Assembly: GCA_033398695.1 (NCBI GenBank) | Contig: CM065809.1 | Location: forward strand, 84,239,644 to 84,303,643 | Source: Orobanche coerulescens | Taxonomy: Eukaryota; Streptophyta; Magnoliopsida; Lamiales; Orobanchaceae | DNA: 64,000 bases | Direction of reading: 5' to 3' | In this document: positions 42,217 through 53,998 of the stretch, in pieces | Position numbering within the stretch: position 1 is the stretch's first letter | Layout of the letters: each line of letters begins with the position of its first letter | Position numbers and translations under genes: made by a program | The notes under the pieces: generated by a model | Database searches by the model: none | What the model was told of the DNA's origin: nothing | The model's input: the letters and a program-made list of their open reading frames with translations, nothing else

Positions 42217-43887
42217 CTATTTCAGAACATCGACATCAGGAATGCAGAGTCGGTTTTGAAATTTTAAAACTCCATCATCATGAATTACGAATCCGGGGGC
42301 CTTTCCCTTGATCACTTCATCACATAACCGAATCATCATAGGATCATCTGCCTGCATAAATTTGATTTCTTCGGTTAATGATGAAGTTATTTCCATCACG
42401 CACAGCTATCCTTGGACTCTTTGTAACCACACTTCAATTCCTTCTCGAATCATCTCTCGTTGAATGCTGAGCTGGGAGGTCAGAGTCTCCAGCATCTGGA
42501 TAGAAATAGGCTTGTAGCTAAGTGCATCGGCTACTACATTTGCTTTGCCTGGATGATGAAGAATCTCCAAGTCATAATCCTCAATAAGTTCCAGCCATCT
42601 CCTTTGCCGCATGTTCAACTCTTTCTGACTGAAGATATATTTGAGACTCTTGTGATCCATAAAGATCTAACAGTGAGTCCCGAACAGGTAATGCCTCCAG
42701 ATTTTCAAAGCAAAAACTACTGCTGCTAGCTCCAAATCATGCGTTAGGTAATTCACTTCATAAGGTTTCAGCTGTCGTGATGCATAAGCGATCACCTTAT
42801 CATTCTGCATCAATACACATCCGAGTCCTTGGTTCGAAGCATCACTGTAAACTATGAATCCTTCAGTTCCCTGTGGAAGTGTTAAAATCGGTGCTGTCGT
42901 CAATCTCTTCTTCAATTCATCAAAGCTATTCTGGCACAACTCGTTCCACTCAAACTTTTGTGTTTTCTGCAGTAGTCGAGTAAGTGGGCGGGAAATTTTG
43001 GAAAACCCTTCCACAAACCGATGATAATACCCAGCAAGTCCTAAGAAACTCGGGACTTCTTTCACGTTCTTTGGAGGCTTCCAATCCATAACCGCTTCGA
43101 TCTTCTGAGGATCTACTCGGACTCCTTCAGCTGATACCACATGGCCGAGGAACATTACTTCCTTTAGCCATAATTCACACTTAGAAAGTTTGGCTTACAA
43201 TTGCTCGCTTCTCAAAAGTTCTAATACAATCCGCAAATGCTGCGCATGTTCTTCCGTGCTCTTGGAATAAACTAGAATGTCATCAATGTACACAACCACA
43301 AATTTATCCAAATATTCGATGAACACTCGGTTCATCAATTGCATGAATATAGCAGGTGCGTTAGTGATACCAAACGGCATCACTACAAACTCATAGTTTC
43401 CGTAGCGAGTTCTGAACGCTGATTTCGGAACATCAGATTCCTTAATCCTCAGCTGATGATATACTGATCTCAGATCGATTTTAGAAAATACTGTTGCTCC
43501 TTGTAACTGGTCAAACAAATCATCAATCCGTGGCAATGGATACTTGTTCTTAATCGTCATTTTGTTCACCTCTCGATAGTCAATACACAGTCGAAACGAT
43601 CCATCCTTCTTCCGAACAAAAAGAACTGGCGCTCCCCAGGGCGAAACGCTTGGCTGGATATAACCTTTGTCCAGTAACTCCTCCAGCTGCTTTTTCAGTT
43701 CGTACATCTCAGTAGGTGCCATATGATACAGCGCCTTAGAAATTGGTGTAGCTCCGGGTTCCAGCTCAATGGTGAATTCTACATCCCGTCGTGGAGGTAG
43801 TCCAGGTAACTCGTCAGGAAATACATCCGAAAATTCGTTCACAATAGGAATGGATGAAAGTTCCACAATTTCGTCTTCTTTCTTCAT
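42217..43887 (-). pseudogene. Tekay-like reverse transcriptase and RNase H, second copy
   Basis: Minus-strand frames 43,887-43,195, 43,155-42,667, 42,660-42,406 and 42,399-42,217 cover RT and RNase H. RT motifs include [34 protein letters not shown] and [14 protein letters not shown]. The catalytic YIDD is intact here, in contrast to FIND in the plus-strand copy. RNase H has [14 protein letters not shown] and [11 protein letters not shown]. Breaks between frames are stops and small shifts. The copy serves as a reference for what the other has lost. Confidence 0.86.
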
Positions 43888-44324
43888 TGCATAGCACCAG
43901 TATCCGGTATAGCCCTATTTCAACAATTTGACAGCTTAAATCGCCTTGATCAACTTTCCTGAGCTTTCTGGTTTCCATCCTTCAAACAGTATTTCGGAAC
44001 CATCATCAGCGATCAACTAGATATTCCTCCTTTGGTAGTTTACAATAGCTCCATATCGATTAAGCCAATCGTCTCCGAGTATCAGGTCGTCTTCTTGCAT
44101 TTCTATCACAATCAGATTTGAGAGCCACTCTCTGCCTCCAAACAATACAGGGAAATCTCTAGTTTCTAAGTTTCCAACAATTCTCTCTCCACTCGGTAAA
44201 CCAACAACATAAGGTTCACAATTATGAAAACCAGAAATATTCAAACGATTTACACAAGATGAGGATATAAATGAATGCGTAGCTCTTGTATCGAAAAAAA
44301 TGCCAGCTGGCTGGGAAAGGATCT
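43888..44324 (-). pseudogene. Tekay-like protease, truncated end of the fragment
   Basis: Minus-strand 44,346-44,017 encodes FFDTRATHSFISSSCVNRLN and [19 protein letters not shown]. The active-site DTGA reads DTRA, a change at a critical glycine. Similarity to the other copy ends at about 44,324 (AGATCCTTTCC), so gag and the 5' LTR are missing. Confidence 0.8.
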
Positions 44325-44330
44325 GAACAG

Positions 44331-45056
44331 TTAGGCAACATATCAAGAAGATAAAAAACTCCCAAGTTTTTTACTAGTATACAGCTGAGATTACGGTGGA
44401 TCGACAGAAGCCACGGAGGTTGATGAAAGCAGAAGAGCAGTGAAGAAGGAGAAGGAGATTACGAATTTGCAACTTATGTTCTTCTAATTATTAGCCAATA
44501 AAATGTTAGGCAACATGTGAAAAAATAACTCAACTCTTAAACCAATTCAAATACTAGAAAATAATGGCCGAATCTAAAGAATTCTTGTGGTGTACGTGCA
44601 CCACGAGGTTATACTTAAATCCGCCTATGACCATCATGTCCAGAATCCTTGTGGGATGACACAAAGCTAAGATCAGAATGCAAAGTTAAATAACTAAATC
44701 AGATCTTCCTTAGAGGATTTAAGTAAAATAAAACAAAAATGGTGGATAAAACAAAAAGTCACATCATTGAGAACTTTGAAGCAGGGTTATCATTATATGT
44801 GGTAAGAAGTTCGATAATCATTCCTAGTGTTACAATATGCAAGACAACACTTTGTGATTAACCTACTGTAATTATGACTATATACAAACTTGCAACTTGT
44901 GTTCTTCCAATTATTAGCCAATGACAGTAGGCAACATATAAACAAGATAAAAATCTCCTGAGTTTTTTACTAGTATACAGCTAAGATTACGGTGGATCGA
45001 CAGAAGCCACGGAGGTTGATGAAAGCAGAAGAGCAGTGAAGAAGAAGAAGGAGGGG
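44331..45056. repeat. Duplicated ~125-bp block and ~50-bp block
   Basis: A block with TTTTTTACTAGTATACAGCT and GGTGGATCGACAGAAGCC occurs at 44,331-44,456 and 44,930-45,056. A second block with TTCTTCYAATTATTAGCCAA is at about 44,466-44,515 and 44,886-44,938. The order differs (X-Y, then Y-X). The left copy abuts the end of the Tekay-like fragment. Otherwise 44,457-44,885 shows nothing I recognise. Confidence 0.7.
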
Positions 45057-45229
45057 AGCATAGACTCTCTAGAAACCTAGTTTTTGTGGTGTTTGTAGAT
45101 GTAAAAAGGAAAACCCCACCCCATCCTCCATGTGAACATTTCTTAGCATAAACGACCATGGACAATCATTGGAAAATAAAACAAAAGCATTCGACTTTGG
45201 AGATTTGTGTCATATGCAGAGAGACTAAC

Positions 45230-45346
45230 CTTCTCAAGGTTGCGAATTTCGGAGGAAATAAGCGAAATGGCATGCGTCCGCATCGCAATGCTCTGAAGCT
45301 GCTTCAATTCCTAAATGTCCAGCGCCAAATCATCACCGTTCGCCAT
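45230..45346 (-). pseudogene. Probable first coding exon of a CacyBP-like host gene
   Basis: On the minus strand, ATG at 45,346 opens a 39-codon exon ending AAG|GTTAGTC, a proper donor at 45,229. The text (residues 5-11 DDLALDI, then after an in-frame TAG at codon 12 ELKQLQSIA, and ISLISSEIRNLEK) resembles the N-terminus of plant calcyclin-binding (SGT1-associated) proteins as I remember it. Those proteins link ubiquitin-ligase components. No later exon is recognised downstream (below 45,229), where the duplicated blocks and a transposon fragment lie. The stop and missing exons suggest a dead or captured fragment. Identification is from memory only. Confidence 0.4.
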
Positions 45347-45500
45347 TGTTACATTTGCTCTTGCAAATTGGGAATTAGTTTACAGAATTACGTTCGTCAC
45401 TCCAAGAAGCAAATACGGGAGAGAAGCATGAAGAAGCGGATACGAGAGAGAAAAATGAGAGAGACGACTTCCAAAAGAAAAGAAAATACCAAACCCTTCG

Positions 45501-45504
<4 letters not shown>

Positions 45505-45552
<48 letters not shown>
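45505..45552. repeat. GA microsatellite
   Basis: (GA)n of about 24 units, upstream of the CacyBP-like ATG on its strand. ORFs rich in S/L or R/E here (45,158-45,565; 45,380-45,610) are products of it. Confidence 0.95.
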
Positions 45553-45553
<1 letters not shown>

Positions 45554-46724
45554 GCTGAGCATTGAGATAGTGGGAGAGTGAGAATGAGGAGTGCGGCGCA
45601 CAAGCATCACACTTAGGGTTTTGTTTAATCTTAATAAAAGTAATTAGGCAGTTTAATGAACCTAATTGAACGGAACTACATTTTCAATCCTAATTAAACC
45701 CACTAAATGAGAGAGGGGTATAAGCTCCGGGAGAGATTTAGATAGTGAGTGTTTGCCCTAAATTTTCTCCCAATTTCTTTGACCCAATTTTTGTTTTCCT
45801 GCATGTGTATTTGTTTTGCCGCTCTCACCCCATTTCAATAATTCGCTGTATATACTTTATTTTGTTCTTAGTTTTCTTTTTAAAAAAATATCACAAATTT
45901 ATTTTAATTTGTTGATATTTAATTATTAAATTTATTATTTTAATTATTTTATAAAAATTCACAGTTATTACAAGCTATTATTTTATCTAAGAAAATTACT
46001 AATAATTTTAATCAAAATTTATTAATTTTTGAATATTACTTTATTTTAAAATCATTTTATTCTAAATTCTTTAAAAATATTTTAATATTTATAAAATATA
46101 AATAATTTTATTATTTGATAGAATATTACTTTTTATATTAATAACTTCAATAATTTTATTCAAAGTAATTATTTTTAAAGTTAAATATTTATTAATTTTA
46201 AATAAAATTCAAAAAATTTTATTAATGCTCTAAGGTAACATATCCCATGGTGTTGCTGAGTGTCACACCTTTCATAGCTAGAGTAACATACGATTATGGA
46301 TTTGGTAACACCATAACCACATAGGTTCAAAATTTCATAGCTATGGTAACATCCAAGAAGGTAACACCCATGTCTAAATGTTGTAGAAAACCATCTATGG
46401 CGTAGTGAGGGTGTTCATAAAATACTAGAAAGCAAAAAAAAAAAAAGTGACCACATACAAAAGGAATTTCGGCCGATCCATATTGTGTCCAAGCAAGATC
46501 CGGTAGCTCGTTGCCCACACAACGTCCGGGTTAAGGTGGATCATACTCTAGAAGGTCTAAAGGTAGAAATACAAGGTGATCAAGACGTAAGCAACCAATT
46601 CGCTATAAAGGTAATATCCTATGATCTTTTTGATCTAGATTAGGATATTTCAATAACCAACATATTTATTTAATAAATAATATTAAAATTGTTATTAGTC
46701 TTAGTAATTAATTAATTAGCATGC
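45553..46724. other. Gene-free AT-rich DNA
   Basis: From about 45,860 to 46,215 the sequence is almost entirely A and T with many ATTTT and TTAAT runs. At 46,240-46,380 there are short inverted pieces (ATGGTGTTG and AACACCAT) and repeated CATAGCTA, a weak foldback that could be a decayed miniature element. I see no gene. Confidence 0.6.
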
Positions 46725-47159
46725 CTAAATAGATCTTATGCTCGTGTATGCGTAAAACACAATTATCAAACTTTTCCAGACTTCGCTTCCGCTGCGTTTT
46801 AATTCCAACACTCCGTAGTAGACGGTGAAGGGATTTAGATCAACCTCCGGAAGTTTCTCTTTGACAATCCTTCTGAACTGAGTTTTGAGAATTTCATTGT
46901 AGTCTGAGACATTAGCTTTGATTTTTGCTCCCATAACATTGATCACTGGGGCTATGAGACTCTGAATTTGTCCGATGGTGATAAAGTAACTTAGACCACC
47001 TTCTACACAAACATTTACAACCCACATTTTCTCTCCATTCACCATTACTCTGATGTCATTGATCGCAGTTCTAATATCACAAAATTTGCTGAACTTTCCT
47101 TCAGCTTGAACTTTCAGTCTTTTCACTAGGTTTGTGAATTCAGTATCTTTGTTGAACAA
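46725..47159 (-). CDS. Unrecognised 144-codon ORF
   Basis: A minus-strand frame from ATG at 47,159 encodes FNKDTEFTNLVKRLKVQAEG, DIRTAINDIRVMVNGEKMWV, VNVCVEGGLSYFITIGQIQS and LPEVDLNPFTVYYGVLELKR, with mixed composition unlike the low-complexity ORFs around it. Codon use looks protein-like in surroundings that are strongly AT-rich. The last ~15 residues, after SGSEVWKSLI, may be non-native and the protein may be truncated there. I do not recognise the family. It has no signal peptide or membrane segment. Possibilities are a gene fragment or an integrated foreign sequence; nothing visible decides. Confidence 0.4.
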   Translation of the reverse strand: MFNKDTEFTNLVKRLKVQAEGKFSKFCDIRTAINDIRVMVNGEKMWVVNVCVEGGLSYFITIGQIQSLIAPVINVMGAKIKANVSDYNEILKTQFRRIVKEKLPEVDLNPFTVYYGVLELKRSGSEVWKSLIIVFYAYTSIRSI

Positions 47160-47430
47160 GGTGCTTCTAATTTATAATTGTTTATATTGTATCTGTAATG
47201 TAATTTATCATGTCATATTTTAAGTAAACTATGTATTTTTATTACTTTATAGTAGTGTTTATATATCATATGTAAGTTATTCTATCTTTTATCTTCTTTC
47301 AAATATATATTTATCATATGACAGTCATATTAACCGATTTTGTGCAGTGTACTTATATAAAACATTATGTTAAAATTAATTAAAAGTCATATATATATAT
47401 ATATATAAATATATTGTGGCGTATAATATA
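47160..47430. other. AT-rich spacer with TA runs
   Basis: No gene seen. A short (TA)n at 47,391-47,408 precedes the pyrimidine-rich domain. Confidence 0.6.
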
Positions 47431-47539
47431 TTGTGTCCGCCTCCTCCCTATTTCTCCTAACTGCCTCACCTGTTTGCCTCTTCTATTTATTTCATTCGCG
47501 ATTTCCAGCACCTGCTAGGTCTCTTGGTTTCAGCTTTCT

Positions 47540-48240
47540 TCTTCGGCTTGCTCCTTTTCTTTCGTTTCTCCGCGGTTTGTTTCTTGGTTTCTGTTCGATT
47601 TTCTTTTTGTTTGTGCAGGAAAATTCAGGGTCGAACCCTTTTCTTTCGTTTCTCTGCAGTTTCTTTTTTCGTTTGTGTACTTCTTCGATGATACCCTATG
47701 TTTATGTGCTCCTGTACTGGGTTTGGTATGTGATTTTCAGTTGTGTTATTTGATTCTTTCTTTTCTTGTTTCTTTCGGATACAAACACAATTCCTGGCCT
47801 CGTTTATTTTGCGGTATTTTGCGGGTCTTGAAGAGTGCTTTCCATACAATTTAATCGTTGACAGTGCCTGACTTCATGGATTGTTAGCTTCTTAATTTTG
47901 ACAAATCCGTTGGTTTCTCATCCTTGTTATATATAGAGAATTGGAATTTTTTGCTGATTTTTTTGTACTTAAATTTTTATTTTGTTGTTGATCCATAATA
48001 TTTGTTATTTACAGATATATTGAGGCAGGGACAGTGTCTCAGCTTTTTCCTTTTCTTTCGTTTCTCCGTGGTTTGTTTCTTGGTTTCTGTTTGGTTTTCT
48101 TTTTGTTTGTGCAGGAAAATTCAGGGTCCAGCCCTCTTCTTTCGTTTCTCCGCAATTTGTTTTCTCATTTGTGTAGTTCTTTGATGATACCCTATTTTTA
48201 TGTGTTCATGTGTTGGGTTTGGTAAGTGATTTTCAGTTGT
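47540..48240 (+). repeat. Pair of direct repeats (~200 bp) at the start of a pyrimidine-rich domain
   Basis: 47,548-47,740 and 48,045-48,235 share CCTTTTCTTTCGTTTCTCCG, TTTGTGCAGGAAAATTCAGG and TTCTTYGATGATACCCTAT. The flanks (CGGGTCTTGAAGAGTGCTTTCC at 47,822 and 48,308) repeat too. The ORFs at 47,433-47,753 and 48,034-48,225 are the same frame in two copies. TTTGTGCAG|GAAAATTCAG has the form of a splice acceptor. Confidence 0.75.
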
Positions 48241-48839
48241 GTTATTTGCTTGTTCCTTTTCTTATTTCTTTTGGATACAGACGCACTTCTGTGCCCCGTT
48301 TATTTTGCGGGTCTTGAAGAGTGCTTTCCATACAATTTAATCGTTCACAATGCTTGACTTCATGGAATGTTAGGTCAGGCATATGGATATTTTGATTTCT
48401 GCTGCATTTTCTTTCTGGTCGGCCGATCAATGGGCGCTCAGGCATTGTGACTTGGAGGTTTTTAAACACGGTTTGATTGTCCACTGCACACGCATCTTGC
48501 TTTAGGAAATAATATGCATCTTCAAATCCCTATAAAGATTGGCTGTGTGTTGTGCGATCATTTTCGTATTGCATTTTCTTTGCCTGTGTTTTTGGTTTGC
48601 CGGGGAGTAATTTGATGGCATTCTTTTATTGTTTGTCCTGGTGTTTGTTTGATTTTTTTCCTGTACAGGGAGTTTGTATTAGTTTTATGTTATGTTCGCA
48701 TTTATTTATTTATCTTACTATATGTTTTGATGATTGTGGGTGTTTTGTCGCAGGTTGATGTGATTTTTGGCCTCTGATGTTTATTTTCTCATGTACAGGA
48801 AGCTCCTCGTATATATTTCTTATGTTCTGACTGCGCTTC

Positions 48840-50298
48840 TTCTTTGGTATCTATTGTTTCCTACTGGTGTCGGGGTTCTCAAATACTGTTTGCAGTTTGG
48901 TCGGCTAGATTATATGATTTGAGCACATGTTTTACCTATGTTTGTTCATATTGGCTGCTGCTATATGAAACATTTGCCCTCACTTTTCGATTTGGGCTTA
49001 CTTTGGTTATTTTTTTTCTTATAACAGGAGACTTGTATTTAAACTATACAACATTTATCAGAGAAATTGGTGTCGGACAATCTACAATGGTTAGTTTTTT
49101 TTGGAGATTTGTAAGGAGGCTACAACTGGAGTATAATTGTACAACTACTTCACTTAACGAAATAACTAAAAGCGAAAAAATAGTTGTCATTCTTTAAATT
49201 CTATCAGTGCATCATCAGTGGTGATTTTAGGATGTTCCCTAGATTCATGTTTCTAAGGAATAAAAGGAATACCTATCAAAATTTAAAACTGTCACCACAT
49301 GAAAAGATCGCACTGGAATTAATTGGATAAAATGTCACCACATTAACACAGATTAGGCTAGGGAAAAAAATATTATCTTCCTTGCATGCATGTTTGGCCT
49401 CCGCTGCATCTCTTCCTTTACGTTTTTGTTCAGTTTCAGCTACTTCACATTCTGAAAGATCTCTTTATGTCAGGTAGTTCTCATTGGTCGGTGTGTGGTT
49501 TCAAATGTGTTCAAGCACTTCCTTGCCAAATTTAATTGAATAGTGTAATTAATTATGCTTGATTAGGTTAGTCTGATCGGACGAATTTCTTTTCTGACAT
49601 GGTTCCTTGTTGTCCGTTTTCTTGTTCAACAGAGTTCTCTTCATTGCGATGATCAATATTTGCTGTGTTATTTTTTCTCCAAGGTATACTTTATTTTTTC
49701 TTTCAAAATATTTCTTCGTCAACGTGTGGTGTTTCTTTCGTACCATCACGTGTTATTTCTGTAGTTTTTTCAGTGCATTCAGTTTCTTAGACATTTAGCT
49801 TCATGTTTGAACTTTGGCCTCTCTTAGTTATTTAAAGATATAGCCTCACTCTATATGTTTGTCAGTCAGATATTAATACCTCTGTTATTCGGCGTGAATG
49901 ATTTCGCCTCTATATTTTCTCTTTTTCTTGGTAGCTTAAATTCAATAGTGTTATTATTTATATTTGATTAGGTTGCGCCGCCCGCTTAAATTGCTCTTCT
50001 AACATGGTATATTGTTGTTCGTTTCCTTGTTCGCAGAGCTCTCTTCGTCATCCGGATCTATAATTTTTGTGTTTTTTTGTTTCCATGGTATATTCTTTTA
50101 TTTGCTTCTAGCTTCTGGTTTTCTATTTATTTATTCATTCTGACTCTCCACTGCGTGCAGACTTCTTTTACCTGGATTTACTGCTTGCCTTTAGGATACA
50201 ATGTTACTGCATGTTTGTCTGTCGATTTATGTATTTGATAGTCCTCTGGCCCGTGTAGATTTGTTCTGCGTGTTTGTGATGTCTGCTTATTGTACATT
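48840..50298 (+). repeat. ~1.45-kb segmental duplication, copy 1
   Basis: Matches 50,508-51,948 from TATCTATTGTTTCCTACTGG (48,848 and 50,515) to GCGTGTTTGTGATGTYTGC, with small indels. No open frame spans it. It carries splice-like blocks at 49,028-49,089, 49,633-49,683 and 50,037-50,086. Confidence 0.88.
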
Positions 50299-53200
50299 GT
50301 TCTCCGAAGGTTTCCAAAGTGAAGTACATGGTTTTCTCCTTGTGTTGTCTTCTTACTCAGTGCTAACGACATTAGAGAGTACAATTCTTATTTACTCTAG
50401 ATGTGGAGTCATCTCCTCATGTTGGGCAGCACTTGTCGCTCAGTATGTTCTTTCTAATGTGTGTCACCACTTTCTTGCTAACCTAAATTATTTATGTTTT
50501 CTTTTCTTCTTCGGTATCTATTGTTTCCTACTGGTGTCGGGGTTCTCAAATATTGTTTGCAGTTTGGTCGGCTAGATTATATGATTTGAGCAAATGTTTT
50601 ACCTATGTTTGTTCATATTGGCTGCTGCTATATGAAATATTTGGCCTCACTTTACGATTTGGGCTTACTTTGGTTGTTTTTTTCTTATCAGATGAGACTT
50701 GTATTTAAACTTTACAACATTTATTGGAGAAATCGGTGTCCGACAACCTACAACGGTTAGCTTGTTTTGGAGATTTGTAAGGAGGCTACAACTAGAGTAT
50801 AATTATACAACTAATTCACTTACCGAAATAACTAAAAGCCAAAAAATAGTTGTCATTCTTTAAATTCTAACAGTGCATCATTAGAGGTGATTTCAGGATG
50901 TTCCCTAGATTCATGTTTCAGAGGATTAAAAGGAATACCTATCAAAATATAAAACTGTCACCACATGAAAAGATCGCACTGGAATTAATTGGATAAAATG
51001 TCACCACATTAACACAGATTAGGCTAGGGAAAAATATTATCTTCCTTGCATGCATGTTTGGCCTCTGCTACATCTCTTCCTTTGCATTTTTGTTCTGTTT
51101 CAGCTACTTCACATTATGAAAGATCTTTTCATGTCAGGCAGTACTCGTTGGTCGGTGTGTGGTTTCGAATGTGTTCAAGCACTTCCTTGCCAAATTAAAT
51201 TAAATAGTGCAATTAATCATGCTTGATTAGGTTAGGCTAATCGGACGAATTTCTTTTCTGACATGGTTCCTTGTTGTACATTTTCTTGTTCAACAGAGCT
51301 CTCTTTACTGCGAAGATCAAACAAGGTATAATTTATTTTGTCTTTCAAAACATTTCTTCATCAACGTGCGGTGTTTCTTTCGTACCATCACATGTTATTT
51401 CTGTAGTTTTGCAGTGCATTCAGTTTCGTAGACATTTAGCTTCATGTTTGAACTTCGGCCTCTCTTAGTTATTTAAGTATATAACCTCACTCTATATGTT
51501 TGTCAGTCATATTTTAATACCTCTGTTATTCGGCATGAATGATTTCGCCTCTATATTTTCTTTTTTTTCTTGCTAGCTTAAATTCAATAGTGTTATTATT
51601 TATATTTGATTAGGTTGTGCCGCCCCCTTAAATTTCTATTCTAACATGGTCCGTTGTTGTTCGTTTCCTTGTTCGGCAGAGCTCTCTTCGTCGTCCGGAT
51701 CAATAATTGTTGTGTTTTTTTATTTCCAAGGTATATTCTATTTTTATTTGCTTCTAGCTTCTGGTTTTTTATTTATTTATTTATTCGTTCTGACTCTCCA
51801 CTGCGTGCAGACTTCTCCTGCCTGGATTTACTGCTTGCCTTTAGGATACAATGTTACTGCATGTTTGTTTGTCGATTTATGTATTTGATAGTCCTCTGGC
51901 ATGTGCATATTTCTTCTGCGTGTTTGTGATGTTTGCTTATTGTACACTATTCATTGCATAATATTATTAGTGCTCTATTGGGAAAGAAGTTTGAAACATG
52001 CATAAATATATACAATTTGTATTCCGCACATCCTTATACAAGTATAACTGGGAAGACAATTGGTATTAGAGCCAGTTTGATTATATCTTTTAGTCAAAAT
52101 GATCAAACATGTCTAGAAACAAAGCTGGCAATTGCAAAATATCCATACTCATAAAAAATGAATATTCTCACTGTCTTTTCTTCTACATACCATCAAATCA
52201 TAGCTTATAGTGAGATAGCATATATAGATGTGCACAATTGATTCAGCGTGTATCTGATATTGCTATTACTTTTTGGTTACCAATATATGTGAACTAATAC
52301 TTCTCCCTAGGCTGTTGAGGTCTTCATAGATTTGCATACGTATTCAAATACAAATACCTCTCTTCTACACCAAGAGTCCAAATTAATAAATGTACATTGT
52401 AATGATGTAGTGCGTTCGAGTTTATCAGCCGGAAACCTGACATGGCCCCTAAAAATCTCTGAACAGAGCCTGGGTCTAAGTAGGTGTAACAATGCCACGA
52501 ACAAGAACACATGATCTTCATTACATGTTCCATTTACTTCTATGTATCAACGCTTGGAAAATGAAACTTTCTCATTTCTTTTCTATTTTTTTAATTTTCC
52601 TATGTGTGCCTAAATACAAATACCTTTCCCCTTTGTTAGAAAATTGCCTTGCTGGGTGGACATTATAATGATGTAGCATGTTCGAGTTTATCGGCTGGAA
52701 ACCTGACATGGCCCCACAAAATCTCTGAATAGAGCCCGGGCCTAAGTAGGTGTAACAACTCCACGAACAAGAACATATGACATTCAACCCATGTTCTACC
52801 TATATTTTCGTTATTGATATTTGTTATATCTGTACTGCTGTTGCACATCTGGTTCAACATATTTCTGATATTATTATATTCATATATATATTTTGTGTGT
52901 GATATGCATCTCTGACATGATTTATACTCTGCAAAGACTGGCTTCTGATGCAGCATCAAATGCTGCATGCATTCTTTTTTCACGGTTTTCTGTATGCTCT
53001 ACAGTTGCTTCTTAATAAGCGTCTTTCTCACGCTGCATGTGTTCTTCTTCTTCCCGGCTTTCGGTATACCTCAACAGCTGTGCTTTGGTTTCATTTGCTG
53101 CATGCGTTTATTGATTTGGGTTTATGTATACCTCAGCAACCTTCGTTTAGTTTGATTTTTGTAAACCTCAGCAGGTGAAATATGAATGCTGCATGCATTT

Positions 53201-53998
53201 GTTTATCTTGGTTTCTGTGTGGCTTACGTTGGTTTACTTCAGTTTATTCTTTTCAATCCATCAGAATGTTCTTTTAATCCCCCATGTATTTCTCTATTCT
53301 TTCAGTTCTTAAATTGCCACCGACGTGGAAAATGAACATTCTAATGATGTAATGCGTTCGAGTTTATCGGCTGGAAACCTGACATGGCCCCTTAAAATAT
53401 CTGAACAGAGCCTAGGTCTAAGTAGGTGTAACAATGCCACGAACAAGAACATATGATATTCATTTCATGTTCCATTTACTTCTATCTTTTTCCGAGGCCG
53501 CATGTGTTCGTTTTTTTTGGCTGCCTACGTTTGCTAATTTTGGCCCCTTGATTTTGGTCGAACTTAGCAGGTGAAATATGAGTGTTGCATGCGTTTGTTT
53601 ATATGGGTTTCTGTGTGGCTTACTTTGGTTAAGTCATGTATTTCTCCATAAACTGCATGGCATACAAGCCCCAGTTAATTTTACTGCATTCTTTTCTAAC
53701 GTCCTCATACCCATATTTCATTACACTTAGATGCCTATAGTAAGTGTCTCTCCATTTCTTTGGGTTCCGAATGGCCTTTCAGTTTATAAATTTACACAGT
53801 AATGGAGAATGAACATTCTAATGATGTGGTGCATTCGAGTTTATCGGCTGGAAAGCTAACATGGCCCCTTAAAATCTGTAGGCAGCCCCTGGGTTCTATA
53901 TTTCTCTTCTAACATTGTTCATTGTTGTCTGTCTCCTTGTTCAACAGAGTTGCCTTCTCCAGCGGGATCAATTGTTGTTGTGTGCTTCTATCTTTAAG
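49633..53998 (+). repeat. Five copies of a ~51-bp exon-like block
   Basis: Blocks at 49,633-49,683, 50,037-50,086, 51,297-51,325 (internally deleted), 51,680-51,730 and 53,948-53,998. Each is preceded by a pyrimidine tract and CTTGTTCRRCAG and followed by GTATA. The block itself reads AGYTCTCTTCR then GATCAATA then TGTGTT. Four of five have 50-51 bp. Splice-like borders are conserved, but no long frame links them, so the function is open. Confidence 0.65.
50508..51948 (+). repeat. ~1.45-kb segmental duplication, copy 2
   Basis: Second copy, with its own versions of the splice-like blocks at 50,692-50,755, 51,297-51,325 (shortened) and 51,680-51,730. The ~210 bp between the copies is not clearly part of the repeat. 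Confidence 0.88.

Noticed and set aside
45158..45610. Arg/Glu-rich and Ser/Leu-rich ORFs on both strands
   Set aside because: They are products of the GA microsatellite and its flank, overlapping the CacyBP-like exon in other frames.
46220..46560. Miniature inverted-repeat element
   Set aside because: Only short, imperfect inverted pieces are visible and no target duplication can be fixed.
52397..52515. The ~110-bp block as a tRNA-derived SINE
   Set aside because: GTTCGAGTT resembles part of a pol III B box, but no A box lies at the right distance and there is no A- or T-tail common to the copies.
52307..52983. Minus-strand ORFs with a repeated phrase like CYTYLDPGSVQRF
   Set aside because: They are the reverse reading of the ~110-bp blocks. 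The plus-strand type A reading has a start codon in a conserved context, so it is the better candidate.
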